The translations under genes were made by a program, and so were the position numbers. From positions 1 through 64,000 of the forward strand of contig NZ_VJYI01000002.1 of NCBI RefSeq assembly GCF_008065375.1: 64,000 bases of DNA, in the 5' to 3' direction. Source of the DNA: Nonomuraea sp. SYSU D8015. Its GTDB lineage: Bacteria; Actinomycetota; Actinomycetes; Streptosporangiales; Streptosporangiaceae. How positions within the stretch are numbered: position 1 is the first letter of the stretch; every line of letters starts with the position of its first letter. This document shows, in pieces, positions 52,713-61,199 of this stretch. The notes under the pieces were generated by a model that was not told the origin of the DNA, did no database searches, and saw nothing but the letters and a program-made list of their open reading frames with translations.

Positions 52713-53402
52713 ATGAGCACAAACGCGCTCCCGCCCGTCGTCGACGCCGACACCTGGCAGCGTCAGCTCGAAGCACTGCGTGCCCGCGAGAAGGCCGCGA
52801 CCCGGGAGCTCGACGCCATCGCCGCCCAGCGCCGCCGCCTGCCCATGGTGAGGATGCCGGACTACACCCTCGAGGGCGAGGCCGGGCCTATTCGGCTGGC
52901 CGACGTCTTCGAAGGCAAGAGGCAACTGATCGTCTACAACCACATGTGGTTCCCGGGCAAGGAGTGGCAGTGCCCGGGTTGCACGGGGTTCACCTCGCAG
53001 TTCACCCGGCTGGAGTTCCTGGACGACTACGATGCCCGGTTCGTCATCGTCACTCAGGGCCCGATCGACGAGGCACTCGCCTACAAGCGGCGGGTCGGGA
53101 ACAAGATGGACTGGTATTCCACCGCGAACAGCCCCTTCGGCGCCGACGTCGGCGCACCTCCCGGCGGAGGCTTCGCCGTCAACGTGTTCCTGCGCGATGG
53201 CGACACCGTGTATCGCACGTGGCACACCAACGGCCGGGGCACCGAGCAGCTCACCCACACGTTCGGGCTGATCGACCTGCTGCCGTACGGGCGGCAGGAG
53301 GAGTGGCAGGACTCGCCCGACGGCTGGCCGCAATCGCCCACCTACAGCCGGTGGGCCACCGCCAAGGACATCGCCGCGCTCTACGGCCCGGATACCGCTT
53401 AG
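52713..53402 (+). CDS. DUF899 thioredoxin-like protein
   Basis: 229 residues from ATG at 52713 with GGAGGG at ideal distance. LEALRAREKAATRELDAIAA then RRRLPMVRMPDYTLEGEAGP, LADVFEGKRQLIVYNHMWFP and the Cys block WQCPGCTGFTSQFTRLEFLD. AVNVFLRDGDTVYRTWHTNG and the last segment complete the family. DUF899 proteins have a thioredoxin-like fold with a C-x-x-C; reaction unknown, probably thiol redox. Confidence 0.88.
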   Translation: MSTNALPPVVDADTWQRQLEALRAREKAATRELDAIAAQRRRLPMVRMPDYTLEGEAGPIRLADVFEGKRQLIVYNHMWFPGKEWQCPGCTGFTSQFTRLEFLDDYDARFVIVTQGPIDEALAYKRRVGNKMDWYSTANSPFGADVGAPPGGGFAVNVFLRDGDTVYRTWHTNGRGTEQLTHTFGLIDLLPYGRQEEWQDSPDGWPQSPTYSRWATAKDIAALYGPDTA

Positions 53403-53574
53403 GGACTTTCGTTCGGCTCATCGAGCGCACCAAAGGAAGCCGTGATCGAGCCGGGACATGCTCGAACACTCCAGTACGTGGATCGGTCTCCGGGGGTCGC
53501 CCGACGCTCAGCCCGCGGGCTGTCTGATCGCTTCAACCCCGGAATGCGTTGACCGCCGGGACGGAGGGAATGGG

Positions 53575-53640
53575 GTCCTCTCTCGCGGCTCGGCCACCCG
53601 GTCGATGTTCAGCCCCGCGTCGATGAACGCGCTCAATCGG
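53575..53640 (-). pseudogene. C-terminal scrap of a SAM-dependent methyltransferase
   Basis: The minus frame reads RLSAFIDAGLNIDRVAEPRE RTP. The pattern L-x-A-F/L-x-D-A-G-x-x-I-x-R-V-x-E-P is the last helix-strand of many small-molecule methyltransferases. Nothing else of the gene remains. The surrounding bases 53403-53574 show no gene. Confidence 0.35.
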
Positions 53641-53671
53641 ATCCGTCCTCACGACCCCGTGCGACGGCGTC

Positions 53672-53826
53672 GACGGCCGACCCTGGCGATTCACCACCCG
53701 CCAGTTCCGTCGCAGCAGCGCCTGGCTCATCGCCCACCAGTCCTTCGACGTGGTCGCCGGGAAGATTCAATACAAGGATGCTCAGGTCGCCGTCTTCGAG
53801 GGCCACGCCGGCACTTCTGCCTCCAG
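53672..53826 (+). pseudogene. Fragment of a tyrosine-type recombinase/integrase
   Basis: The plus frame reads GRPWRFTTRQFRRSSAWLIA, HQSFDVVAGKIQYKDAQVAV and FEGHAGTSAS. I recognise TRQFRRTLAWxIAxxPFGxxAGxxQYKHAxxxxFEGYAGTSAS as a block of large actinomycete integrases. The frame stays open to 53983 but the later part has no resemblance and is antisense to the end of benE. A single exon-sized scrap, clearly not functional. Confidence 0.5.
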
Positions 53827-53937
53827 CTCCCCCGGCGAGGCCCGCTTCCTGCTCGGCAGGACGCCGGAGCGCGCCGACCGGCTCGAGGAGGCGCTCCCGC
53901 ACCTGCCCATGGCCACCGCCGTGCATGCCGAGCCCGA

Positions 53938-55110
53938 CTACCTGGGGTCGGTCGGCAGGGTGGAGCGCGAACCGGCCGCCTGAGCCCGCCGTAGCAGCAG
54001 GTGCATGAGGCCACCCGCCACGAGACCCCAGAAGGCCGAACCGACGCCCAGCCAGCTCACGCCCGAGGCGGTGACCGCGAAGGTGACGACCGCGCCCTCT
54101 CTGCCGTGGGCCTCGGCGAAGGCGGACGAGAGCGCGGAGCCGAGCGCGCCGAAAAGGGCGAGCCCGGCCACGGCGGTCACCAGGACGGGCGGCGCCAGCA
54201 GGACCAGGGCGGCGGCGGCGCTGGACAGCAGGCCGAGACCGATCATGGAGACGCCCGCCGTGACCGAGGCGATCCACCGGCGGGAGGGGTCCGGTGCCGC
54301 CTCGGGTGAGGCGGCCAGCGCGGCGGTGATGGCGGCCAGGTTGATGGCGTGCCCGCCGAAGGGCGCGCCGAGCGCCGAGGCCGCCCCCGTCGCCAGCAGC
54401 ACCCCGCGCAGCGGCGGACGGTAGCCGTACCCGGAGAGGACCGCCATGCCGGGGACGTTCTGGGCGGCCATCGTGACCAGGAACAACGGCACGCCGATGC
54501 CCACCACCGCGGAGAGGCTGAAGGCGGGTGGCGTGATCTCGACCACCGGCACCAGGCTGAGGTCTCCGGGAGAGTAGGCGATCGCGATGACCGCCACCGC
54601 GGTCGCCAGTGCCCCCGGCACCGCCCACGTGCGGGCGAAGCGGTAGAGCAGCGCCCAGACCAGGATCACCGGACCGGCCAGGTACGGCACGTCGAGCATG
54701 GCTTGGACCGGCGCGAGACACAGCTTGAGCAGCACCCCCGCGAGCATCGCGGCGGCGATCGGGCCGGGGATCGCCGCGATGGCGCGGCCCAGCCACGGGA
54801 TCAGCCCCGCCGCCATGATGAGCAGCCCGCAGACGACGAACGCGCCCACCGCCTCGGCGAACCGGCCGTCCGCGGTCAGCAGGAGTGCGGCGCCCGGAGT
54901 GGACCAGGCGATCGCGATGGGCATCCGGTACCGCAGGCCCAGCACGATCGAGACGGCCCCGACGGCGACGCAGAGCGCCATCAGCCCGGAGGCGGCCTGC
55001 CGTTCGTCGGCCCCGACGGCCCGTAACCCGGCGAGGATGACGGTGAAGGAGCTGGCGAAGCCGACCAGCGCGGTCACCACTCCGGCGATGATGGGCTGCA
55101 TGCGTTCCAT
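53938..55110 (-). CDS. benE: Benzoate/H+ symporter-like transporter, BenE family
   Basis: 390 residues, about eleven membrane segments. MQPIIAGVVTALVGFASSFT, LGLRYRMPIAIAWSTPGAAL, AGPVILVWALLYRFARTW, VPLFLVTMAAQNVPGMAVLS, GYRPPLRGVLLATGAASALG, APFGGHAINLAAITAALAAS are the conserved BenE blocks. Family members import benzoate with a proton. Start ATG at 55110; ATG at 55101 is equally possible, since an inverted repeat (55104-55119) covers the first start. No benzoate catabolic genes lie beside it; the two aldehyde dehydrogenases with an IclR regulator are about 37 kb away. Confidence 0.88.
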   Translation of the reverse strand: MERMQPIIAGVVTALVGFASSFTVILAGLRAVGADERQAASGLMALCVAVGAVSIVLGLRYRMPIAIAWSTPGAALLLTADGRFAEAVGAFVVCGLLIMAAGLIPWLGRAIAAIPGPIAAAMLAGVLLKLCLAPVQAMLDVPYLAGPVILVWALLYRFARTWAVPGALATAVAVIAIAYSPGDLSLVPVVEITPPAFSLSAVVGIGVPLFLVTMAAQNVPGMAVLSGYGYRPPLRGVLLATGAASALGAPFGGHAINLAAITAALAASPEAAPDPSRRWIASVTAGVSMIGLGLLSSAAAALVLLAPPVLVTAVAGLALFGALGSALSSAFAEAHGREGAVVTFAVTASGVSWLGVGSAFWGLVAGGLMHLLLRRAQAAGSRSTLPTDPR

Positions 55111-55119
55111 ATACGGAAC
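55104..55119. promoter_or_regulatory. Inverted repeat over the benE start (operator candidate)
   Basis: GTTCC-ATATAC-GGAAC is a perfect inverted repeat overlapping the benE start codon and facing an XRE-like remnant. It resembles but does not match the GTTCGAA...GGAAC sites near the IclR regulator. Confidence 0.4.
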
Positions 55120-55144
55120 ATACAGGATCGGACAGGATTGCCTC

Positions 55145-55330
55145 ATGACAGCCGCGAGCGGCGACCCGCGCGAGGTCGGCAGGAAGGTGCGCCGACTCCG
55201 CGCGGGAGCGCGGGATCTCGCCGTCGCAACCGGCCAGGCGAGCCGGTGTGGGCAAGGCCGTGGGTGCCGAGCCGGTCCTCGCGTCGCTGCTGATCCGCTA
55301 CCCGGCCACCCCCGCTGTCGCTCTGAGCGT
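55145..55330 (+). pseudogene. Degenerate XRE-type regulator divergent from benE
   Basis: From ATG at 55145: MTAASGDPREVGRKVRRLRA, like the first helix of XRE/cupin regulators that often sit divergent from benE. The following sequence loses the HTH: in another frame it gives GVGKAVGAEPVLASLLIRYP ATPAVALS and then stops making sense. The region up to 55419 shows no other gene. Probably a deleted regulator. The identification rests on one helix and on position. Confidence 0.4.
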
Positions 55331-55419
55331 TTTTCGCACGGGCATGCATCCTTGCGTGTCGAGGAGAGGGAGATAGCGAGACACGGAATCGGTTCAGACC
55401 GAAATCAGCCAGGCGTCTT

Positions 55420-57954
55420 TCACGTCCGGGATATCGCGAGCCGATGCAGTCGCTCGTTGATCTTGTAGTAGAGGTTGCCGTACCCGTCGGCCGTCAGCCC
55501 TTCCATCCCCGGATCCGTCCGCAGCACGGTCAGCACTTTCGTCGACTTTGCGATCTTGAAGATCTGGTCGCCGAGCGTGCCATACACGTGGCCCGGATCT
55601 TGCGGCACGGTCAGCAGCACCCCGTCACGCCAGGCGAGGCTGGGCCTGGCGGCGTAGTCGGGATCGGGGAACAGCCGTTTCGCCGTGATCGTCCCGGGCG
55701 TGGCCGGATCGAGCGTGAACAGCGAACCGCCCGCCAGCCCCCAGAGCTCGCCGTCCACCTCCGTGAGCGCCGTGACGGCCTTGGGCGCCGTCAGCGGGAG
55801 CGGATGCAGGCGCACGGCGCCGGCGGCGGCGTCGTAGGAGAAGAGCGTGGCCGATGCCCCCGGCGCGTAGACGGGGTCGACGCCCAGCGCGCCGCGCGTG
55901 GAGGTGCCGCCGAACAGCCTGCCTCCCGCGTAGGCCAGCGAGACGACGGACTGGTTCGGCACCACGCAGACGGTCCGCCCGGCCGTGCCCTCCTTCCAGA
56001 CGGTGAGGGCGCCGCTGCGCTTGCCGTACTTCGGGACCGTGCCCATGTAGACGGCGCCGTCCGGGCCGCCGGCGAGCGCGTACGGCCGGTCCTGCGGCGG
56101 CGGGCCCTTGCCCGGCTCGCAGTCGTCGGCCTTGTCGCCCGCCTCGCCGCCGGTGTACAGGAGCGTGGGCGGCCAGGAGCCCGCGGGGTCGTGGCGGTAG
56201 AGCCTGGCCGACGGGTAGACGCCGATGTAGAGCCGGCCGTCGTGCGTCAGCAGGCTGTCGGTCTGGTTGAGCCCGGTGAGGGTCCGCGTGTCCGGCTGGC
56301 CGTCCTTCTCGTCGCCCCGCAGCGGGTCGTAGACGCCGTTGCCGCCGGTCAGGTAACCGCCGGTGTAGATGCGGCCGTCGGGTCCCGCGCCCAGCGCGTT
56401 GATCGCGGCCGGCAGTTCGGGGGTGCCGGAGACGACGCGAGTGCTCCACTGGCCGCTCGCCGGGTCGTACTTGAAGATCCTGGTGCCGTCCACGGCCGCG
56501 CCGAGGCCGACCAGCGTGCCGCCGGACCAGGTGTAGCCGGTGACGTCGAGCCCGGGCCGGACGGAGGTTGCCTGGACGGATCTGGTGCCCACGTCGTAGG
56601 AGTGGAGCAGGCCGTCCTTGACGAGCCAGACCTTGCCATCGCGGGCCGGGGAGTGGTGCAGGTCCACGTCGGTGATCGCGGCGTCGGTGACGGCGGCGTG
56701 CGAGCCGTCGGCGTTGCGTACGACGCGCAGGACGAGCAGTGTGCGGTCGATCCAGGCGAACAGCCTGCCGCCGGTCCAGGTGAGCCCGCCCACCATGGAG
56801 TTGTGTGCGTAGGCCGCGGGAAGGAGGCTGTCCACTCGCCCCGTGACGTTGTCGAACCTGACCAGCGCGGCGTTCGTCCCGGTGCCCAGGTATGTGGCGT
56901 TGGCGTCCGGGTCGTGGGCGAGGCTGCGTACGTACTGCGCGCCGGCCACGATCGGCTGGTTCCCGATCGTGGTGAAGGCGCCGTCGTCGTACTTGAAGTA
57001 GCGGCCGTCGTTGTACGTGCCGCCGTACACCTTCCCTCCCGCTCCGGGCTCCAGGTCCCAGATGAACGAGTAGCCGCCCTCGGCCCGCCCTAGGTCGGTG
57101 ACCGTGGACTGGCCAGGGACGTGCCGGTAGAGCTTGGAGTTCGGATAGGTGCCGAGGTAGACGCTGCCGTCGGTGGCGGTGGCCGCCGCCCACCCGCCGA
57201 CGGTGGGCGTGGCCGAGGTGTCCGGGATGACGATCTTCCTGGTCACCCTCTCGGTGGCGAGGTCGATCACGGCGAGCTGTGGGTTGACGTCGGCGGTGCC
57301 GGTGTAGAGAGCGTAGGCGCTGCCGCCCGCGAAGGTGGTGGCGTTGGGCACGGTGCTGACGATCTGCACGCCCAGATCGGTCACGTCCTTGGTGATCAGC
57401 ACCTCGTCCCAGTAGGCGGTGCCCACGTCGGCCACACCCGAGTAGATGAGGGCCGAGACGGTGGCCGTGCCGGCGGGCGCGACGCCCGAGGCCGTGACGC
57501 GGTTCCACCGCCTGCCCGTCGCCGAGGCGTTCGCACCGCCAGCGAGAAGACCGCCGGAGGCATCCCTGAAACGCAGATACAGATGCGCGGCGCCGCTGTC
57601 GGCCCAGACCTCGGCGTGCAGCGTGTAGCGAGTCCCCGCCGAGGCGGGCAGGCCCGGCACGCTCTCTCTGCCGTAGGCGGCAGCCGGATCGGTGTCGGTG
57701 ACGCGCGCGGTGGTACGCCCGTCCCAGGTCACGGCGTCGACGCCGCCGGCGGTGTGCGAGCCGCTCCAGCCGGTCAGCCCATCGTCGAAGCCGTCGTTGA
57801 CGATTCGCAGGTCGGCCGCCTGCGCCGGTGTGAACGGCACCGCGAGCAGCGCCGCCAGGAGCGCCGTCGCCACCGTTCCGCGCAGGGCGCGTCTCACGCG
57901 CCTCTGCCTTTCCTGCGGACGGACCGGCGTCGAGTGCGCCGCCGGATCGGCCAC
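55420..57954 (-). CDS. Large secreted beta-propeller protein with N-terminal carbohydrate-binding-like domain
   Basis: 844 residues from GTG at 57954 (GGAGG 10 bases upstream). An arginine-rich n-region (RPQERQRRVRRALRG) and hydrophobic core lead to signal cleavage after PAQA near residue 47. Residues about 50-190 form a jelly-roll (LRIVNDGFDDGLTGWSGSHT, YWDEVLITKDVTDLGV) as in carbohydrate-binding modules. The remainder is a run of propeller-like blades (ATATDGSVYLGTYPNSKLYR, GAGPDGRIYTGGYLTGGNGV, LTHDGRLYIGVYPSARLYRH, LAGGPDGAVYMGTVPKYGKR). No catalytic residues are evident; it may bind polysaccharide or be an uncharacterised lyase. An inverted repeat lies upstream at 58020-58033. Confidence 0.82.
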   Translation of the reverse strand: MADPAAHSTPVRPQERQRRVRRALRGTVATALLAALLAVPFTPAQAADLRIVNDGFDDGLTGWSGSHTAGGVDAVTWDGRTTARVTDTDPAAAYGRESVPGLPASAGTRYTLHAEVWADSGAAHLYLRFRDASGGLLAGGANASATGRRWNRVTASGVAPAGTATVSALIYSGVADVGTAYWDEVLITKDVTDLGVQIVSTVPNATTFAGGSAYALYTGTADVNPQLAVIDLATERVTRKIVIPDTSATPTVGGWAAATATDGSVYLGTYPNSKLYRHVPGQSTVTDLGRAEGGYSFIWDLEPGAGGKVYGGTYNDGRYFKYDDGAFTTIGNQPIVAGAQYVRSLAHDPDANATYLGTGTNAALVRFDNVTGRVDSLLPAAYAHNSMVGGLTWTGGRLFAWIDRTLLVLRVVRNADGSHAAVTDAAITDVDLHHSPARDGKVWLVKDGLLHSYDVGTRSVQATSVRPGLDVTGYTWSGGTLVGLGAAVDGTRIFKYDPASGQWSTRVVSGTPELPAAINALGAGPDGRIYTGGYLTGGNGVYDPLRGDEKDGQPDTRTLTGLNQTDSLLTHDGRLYIGVYPSARLYRHDPAGSWPPTLLYTGGEAGDKADDCEPGKGPPPQDRPYALAGGPDGAVYMGTVPKYGKRSGALTVWKEGTAGRTVCVVPNQSVVSLAYAGGRLFGGTSTRGALGVDPVYAPGASATLFSYDAAAGAVRLHPLPLTAPKAVTALTEVDGELWGLAGGSLFTLDPATPGTITAKRLFPDPDYAARPSLAWRDGVLLTVPQDPGHVYGTLGDQIFKIAKSTKVLTVLRTDPGMEGLTADGYGNLYYKINERLHRLAISRT

Positions 57955-58019
57955 GCTAATGGACCCTCCACGAGGATCTGCACGGTACCACCTCCATTGG
58001 TGTTCATTCGTGCGCCATA

Positions 58020-58033
58020 ACGGTCCCGACCGT
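58020..58033. promoter_or_regulatory. Inverted repeat upstream of the beta-propeller gene
   Basis: ACGGTC-CC-GACCGT, extended by TA/AA outside, lies 66 bases before the GTG start at 57954. Its length and symmetry would suit a sugar-responsive repressor such as a LacI-type protein, but none is encoded nearby. The rest of 57955-58242 shows no gene. Confidence 0.4.
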
Positions 58034-58242
58034 AACCTTGCGATCGACTCCCGTCAATGTTGTGATCGCCGTCAGCGAGCTCCCCGTGGGGCGACGAAAG
58101 CGGCCATGTACGGAAGTCGGTGGGTCAGCCAGTCGCACGGCCTCTCGCCTGCCGTCCTCCGAACCACCCTGAACGTGCACGGCACCCGGCCAACCGCGGA
58201 CGCCATCCTCAACAGCATCCACCTCGCCGGACTGCACGACAC

Positions 58243-58520
58243 ATCCCCGCCTGGGCGACGCCGACGCCGCTGGGCCGGCGCGGCGAACTGCCGCCCGTCC
58301 CGGTGCGCGCACTGCCCGCCTGGGTCGCCGAGCACGTCAGCGCCGTCGCGGAGGAGATACAGACGCCGCTCGACCTGGCGGGCTGCGTCAGCCTGGCCGC
58401 CTCGTCCACTGCCGCCGGTGGACGCGCGGTCGTCAATGTCCCGGGGCTCATGGGTGGAGCCGTGAACGTGGTGGCCATGCCATCCCTCGTGGGGATCGGC
58501 CGGGCGGGCGCTGTGATGAA
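58243..58520 (+). pseudogene. DUF3987-type replication/helicase protein remnant
   Basis: The plus frame reads IPAWATPTPLGRRGELPPVP, VRALPAWVAEHVSAVAEEIQ, TPLDLAGCVSLAASSTAAGG and RAVVNVPG. DUF3987 proteins of actinomycete integrative plasmids read P-T-P-L-G...LPPFPVDALPxWxAxxVxAVAExTQTPxDLxxCxALAALxTAAGGR in the same order. The P-loop that should follow (PPGSRKSAVF) is degenerate (PSLVGIGRAGAVM) and the frame then enters the antisense of tupC. A relic of a replication gene of a lost element. Confidence 0.65.
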
Positions 58521-58529
58521 GGTGTCGTC

Positions 58530-59552
58530 TCAGTCGGCGATGACCAATGACCGCGCGTGCCGAATCCTGACGCGGACGTTGCTGCCGATCGGGGGAAGCT
58601 CGGTGGCGAGCACGTCGCCGGGGTGCAGGCACGTCAGCCGGCCGGTGGAGGTATCGACGTCGACGCGGGTGGCGATGCCGAGTGCGACGGTCCGGCGCAG
58701 CGTTCCGGTCACCACCCGTACAGCATCGGTTTGGTCGGCGGGATCCTCGGACGGGTCGAGAACGAGTTGGGTGTGCTCGGGCCGCGCCGCGAGGGTGTGC
58801 GTCCGGCCGGTGAGAGCCGCCGGGAGGAGGTTGGTGTAACCGAGCAGTCGGGCCGTGTCGGCGTCACTGGGGCGGTCCAGCACCTCGGTGGTCGGCCCGT
58901 GCTGGCGGATCCGGCCGTCGATCAGCAGCGCGGTGTCCTCGGCGAGGGCGAGGGCCTCCTGCCGGTCGTGGGTGACCAGGATCGTGGCGGTGGGCTGCCC
59001 GGTCAGCGCGGCACGCAGGTCGGCGAGCAGGTCGGCGCGGGTAGTGCTGTCCAACCCGCTGAACGGCTCGTCGAGCAGCAGCACCCGGGGTCCGACCGCG
59101 AGCGCGCGGGTGATGCTGACCCGTTGAGCCTCGCCTATGGACAGGGTGCCGACATCCCGGTCGGCGAGGGGCGCCAGGCCGAGCGACTCGATCCACGGCC
59201 ATGCGCGGATTCGGGCCTCGCGGCGGCTCATGCCGCGAAAACGCAGTCCGCTGATCACGTTGGCGGCCACCGTGCCGCGGCGCAGGATCGGCCGTTGCAG
59301 CACGGCCGCGATCGCCTCGCGCATCAGTGACCGTGTCGCGGGGCGGCCGTCGAGCAGGATCTGTCCGCTGACACGGTGGCTGGTGAGCAGGCCCAGCGCG
59401 CGCAGCAGGGTGGACTTGCCGGCGCCGTTGGGACCGAGCACGGCCAGCGTGCGTCCCGCCGCGACGTGCAACTCCGGCACGCTGAGCAGTTCCCGGCCGC
59501 CGGCGTGCACACGCAGGTCTCGGCACCCGATCCCGGTGCTGAGGCCGCTCAC
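58530..59552 (-). CDS. tupC: Tungstate/molybdate ABC importer ATPase
   Basis: 340 residues. Walker A LGPNGAGKSTLLRALG, Q-loop VLQRPILRRGTVAANVISGL, signature LSIGEAQRVSITRALAVGPR, Walker B VLLLDEPFSGLD and LVTHDRQEALALAE. The C-terminal part from about 235 (YTNLLPAALTGRTHTLAARP, VVTGTLRRTVALGIATRVDV, VLATELPPIGSNVRVRIRHA) is a TOBE/MOP-like oxyanion domain. It forms an operon with permease and binding protein (ATGA overlap with the permease). Confidence 0.88.
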   Translation of the reverse strand: MSGLSTGIGCRDLRVHAGGRELLSVPELHVAAGRTLAVLGPNGAGKSTLLRALGLLTSHRVSGQILLDGRPATRSLMREAIAAVLQRPILRRGTVAANVISGLRFRGMSRREARIRAWPWIESLGLAPLADRDVGTLSIGEAQRVSITRALAVGPRVLLLDEPFSGLDSTTRADLLADLRAALTGQPTATILVTHDRQEALALAEDTALLIDGRIRQHGPTTEVLDRPSDADTARLLGYTNLLPAALTGRTHTLAARPEHTQLVLDPSEDPADQTDAVRVVTGTLRRTVALGIATRVDVDTSTGRLTCLHPGDVLATELPPIGSNVRVRIRHARSLVIAD

Positions 59553-60253
59553 CGCGGCACTGTCCGTCGCTGTTGCGTCAGGGTCAGCGACAGGTTCACG
59601 CCGAACGCGATCAGCAGCAAGATGATGCCGAACGCGATGGCGAGCGAGAACTGGCCCCGGCTGGTGGCCAGTACCGCAGCGGTGGTCAGCACCCGGGTCT
59701 GTCCAGCCAGGTTGCCCCCGACCATCTGCGCGGCCCCGACTTCACTGACCACTGCGCCGAACGCGGCCATTGCCCCGGCCAGCAGCGGCAACCTGGCCTC
59801 GCCCAGCAGTGCCGCGAACGCGCGGATCGAAGTCGCTCCCAGAGCCTGCATCTGAACCCGGAAGTCGGGATCGACCTGTTGCAGCGCGGCCGCGACCAGT
59901 GCGACCACGATCGGGGTGGCGATCGCGGCCTGGGCGATGACCATCGCGGTCGGGGTGTAGAGCAGCTCGAGCCCGCCCAGCGGCCCGCTGCGCCACAGCA
60001 GCACGGTGACGAACAGACCGACCACTACCGGCGGCAGGCCCATCCCTGTATTGGCTGCCGCCAGGACGATCCGCCGGCCCGGGAAGCGCGCCAGCGCCAG
60101 GGCCGCGCCCAGCGGCAATCCGATCAGCAGGGCGATCGCGGTCGCGCTCAACGAGACTCGCAGGGTCAGCATGATGATCGACCAGCTGTCCTGGTCCCCG
60201 GAGAGCAGTAATCCGATCGCGTCTATCAGCCCGTCGAACAGCACGTCCATCAA
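59549..60253 (-). CDS. tupB: Tungstate ABC importer permease
   Basis: 234 residues with five or six membrane helices (IIMLTLRVSLSATAIALLIG, GMGLPPVVVGLFVTVLLWRS, LYTPTAMVIAQAAIATPIVV). The EAA loop is MQALGATSIRAFAALLGEAR, and AAFGAVVSEVGAAQMVGGNL closes the family block, which is closest to TupB/WtpB. It transports the oxyanion handed over by the lipoprotein encoded next to it. Confidence 0.88.
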   Translation of the reverse strand: MMDVLFDGLIDAIGLLLSGDQDSWSIIMLTLRVSLSATAIALLIGLPLGAALALARFPGRRIVLAAANTGMGLPPVVVGLFVTVLLWRSGPLGGLELLYTPTAMVIAQAAIATPIVVALVAAALQQVDPDFRVQMQALGATSIRAFAALLGEARLPLLAGAMAAFGAVVSEVGAAQMVGGNLAGQTRVLTTAAVLATSRGQFSLAIAFGIILLLIAFGVNLSLTLTQQRRTVPR

Positions 60254-60271
60254 ATAGCTCCCCGGCCATGC

Positions 60272-61147
60272 TCACTGGCCCAGTTTCGCCTCGTCCGCGC
60301 CCGCGTCCGCGGTGAACAACGGCTGGCCGAACTTCGCCCGCCCGAAAGCACCGATGAGCCGCTGCGCGGGTGGGGCGACGATCCAGTCGGCGAATGCCTT
60401 CGCTCCGTCGGGCTGCACCCGATCGCCTGCCTTCTTGGTCATCTCGATGACGTGGTAGACGTTGAGCAGGCCCGGATCGCCCTCGCTGAGCACCTCCAGC
60501 GCCAGGGTGCCGCGCTGGGTGAGATAGGTGGCCCGGTCCGACAAGGTGTAGGCGGCCTTCTCACTGGCGACCCGCAGTGTCTCGCCCATGCCCTGCCCGG
60601 TGGACTGGTACCAGGATCCGCCTGGGGTCACCGCCGCCTTGGACCAGAGGTCCTTCTCCTTGGCATGCGTACCCGACTCATCGCCCCGGGAGAGGAACAC
60701 CGCCCGCGCGGCCGCGATCTTCTTCATCGCCTCTGCGCTCTTCGCGCCCCGTATCTTGGCCGGGTCGGCCCGTGGGCCGATCAGCACGAAGTCGTTGTGC
60801 ATCACCAGCCGCCGCGAGCCGGCGCTGCCCTCGGCCACGAACTTCGCCTCCGCCGCGGGGGAATGCACCAGGAGCACGTCGGCCTCCCCGCGACGGCCCA
60901 GTTCGATGGCCTGCCCACTACCGACCGCCAGGGTCTTGACCTGCCAGCCGCTGTCGCGGGTGAACGCCGGCAGCAGCTCATCGAGCAACCCGCTGTCCTG
61001 GGTGCTGGTCGTCGTGGCCAAGATCAGTGACTTCTCCGCCGAAGGGTTCGCCACCGGCCCGCTGGAGGAGGGGGCGCTCCCGCACCCGGCCAGTAAGAAC
61101 GTCGCGACCCACGCGCAAATGACTACCAAGAGCCTTCTGCTCATCAC
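60272..61147 (-). CDS. tupA: Tungstate-binding lipoprotein
   Basis: 291 residues. Lipoprotein signal MMSRRLLVVICAWVATFLLA with lipid Cys22 (L-A-G-C). The mature protein contains the TupA hallmark LATTTSTQDSGLLDELLPAF and later DVLLVHSPAAEAKFVAEGSA, MHNDFVLIGPRADPAKIRGA and FLSRGDESGTHAKEKDLW. T-T-T-S-T-Q-D-S-G-L is used to bind WO4 2- with very high affinity. Divergent from a GntR-type regulator that carries a similar binding domain, so uptake is probably controlled by tungstate or molybdate itself. Confidence 0.9.
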   Translation of the reverse strand: MMSRRLLVVICAWVATFLLAGCGSAPSSSGPVANPSAEKSLILATTTSTQDSGLLDELLPAFTRDSGWQVKTLAVGSGQAIELGRRGEADVLLVHSPAAEAKFVAEGSAGSRRLVMHNDFVLIGPRADPAKIRGAKSAEAMKKIAAARAVFLSRGDESGTHAKEKDLWSKAAVTPGGSWYQSTGQGMGETLRVASEKAAYTLSDRATYLTQRGTLALEVLSEGDPGLLNVYHVIEMTKKAGDRVQPDGAKAFADWIVAPPAQRLIGAFGRAKFGQPLFTADAGADEAKLGQ

Positions 61148-61199
61148 TGTGGCCCCATCTGTGCTACTTCAGAGCAGTGCAAGTGTAAATTATCCAAGC

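Noticed and set aside
45211..53402. A complete biosynthetic gene cluster.
   Set aside because: No core synthase, RiPP precursor or terpene cyclase was recognised, so only a tailoring/export locus is claimed.
53458..53994. A 178-codon plus-strand frame.
   Set aside because: Arginine-rich, without motifs; another frame of the same bases holds the integrase scrap.
60272..61147. Calling the importer molybdate-specific (ModABC).
   Set aside because: The binding protein has the T-T-T-S-T-Q-D-S-G-L box of TupA rather than ModA features; molybdate cannot be fully excluded without binding data.
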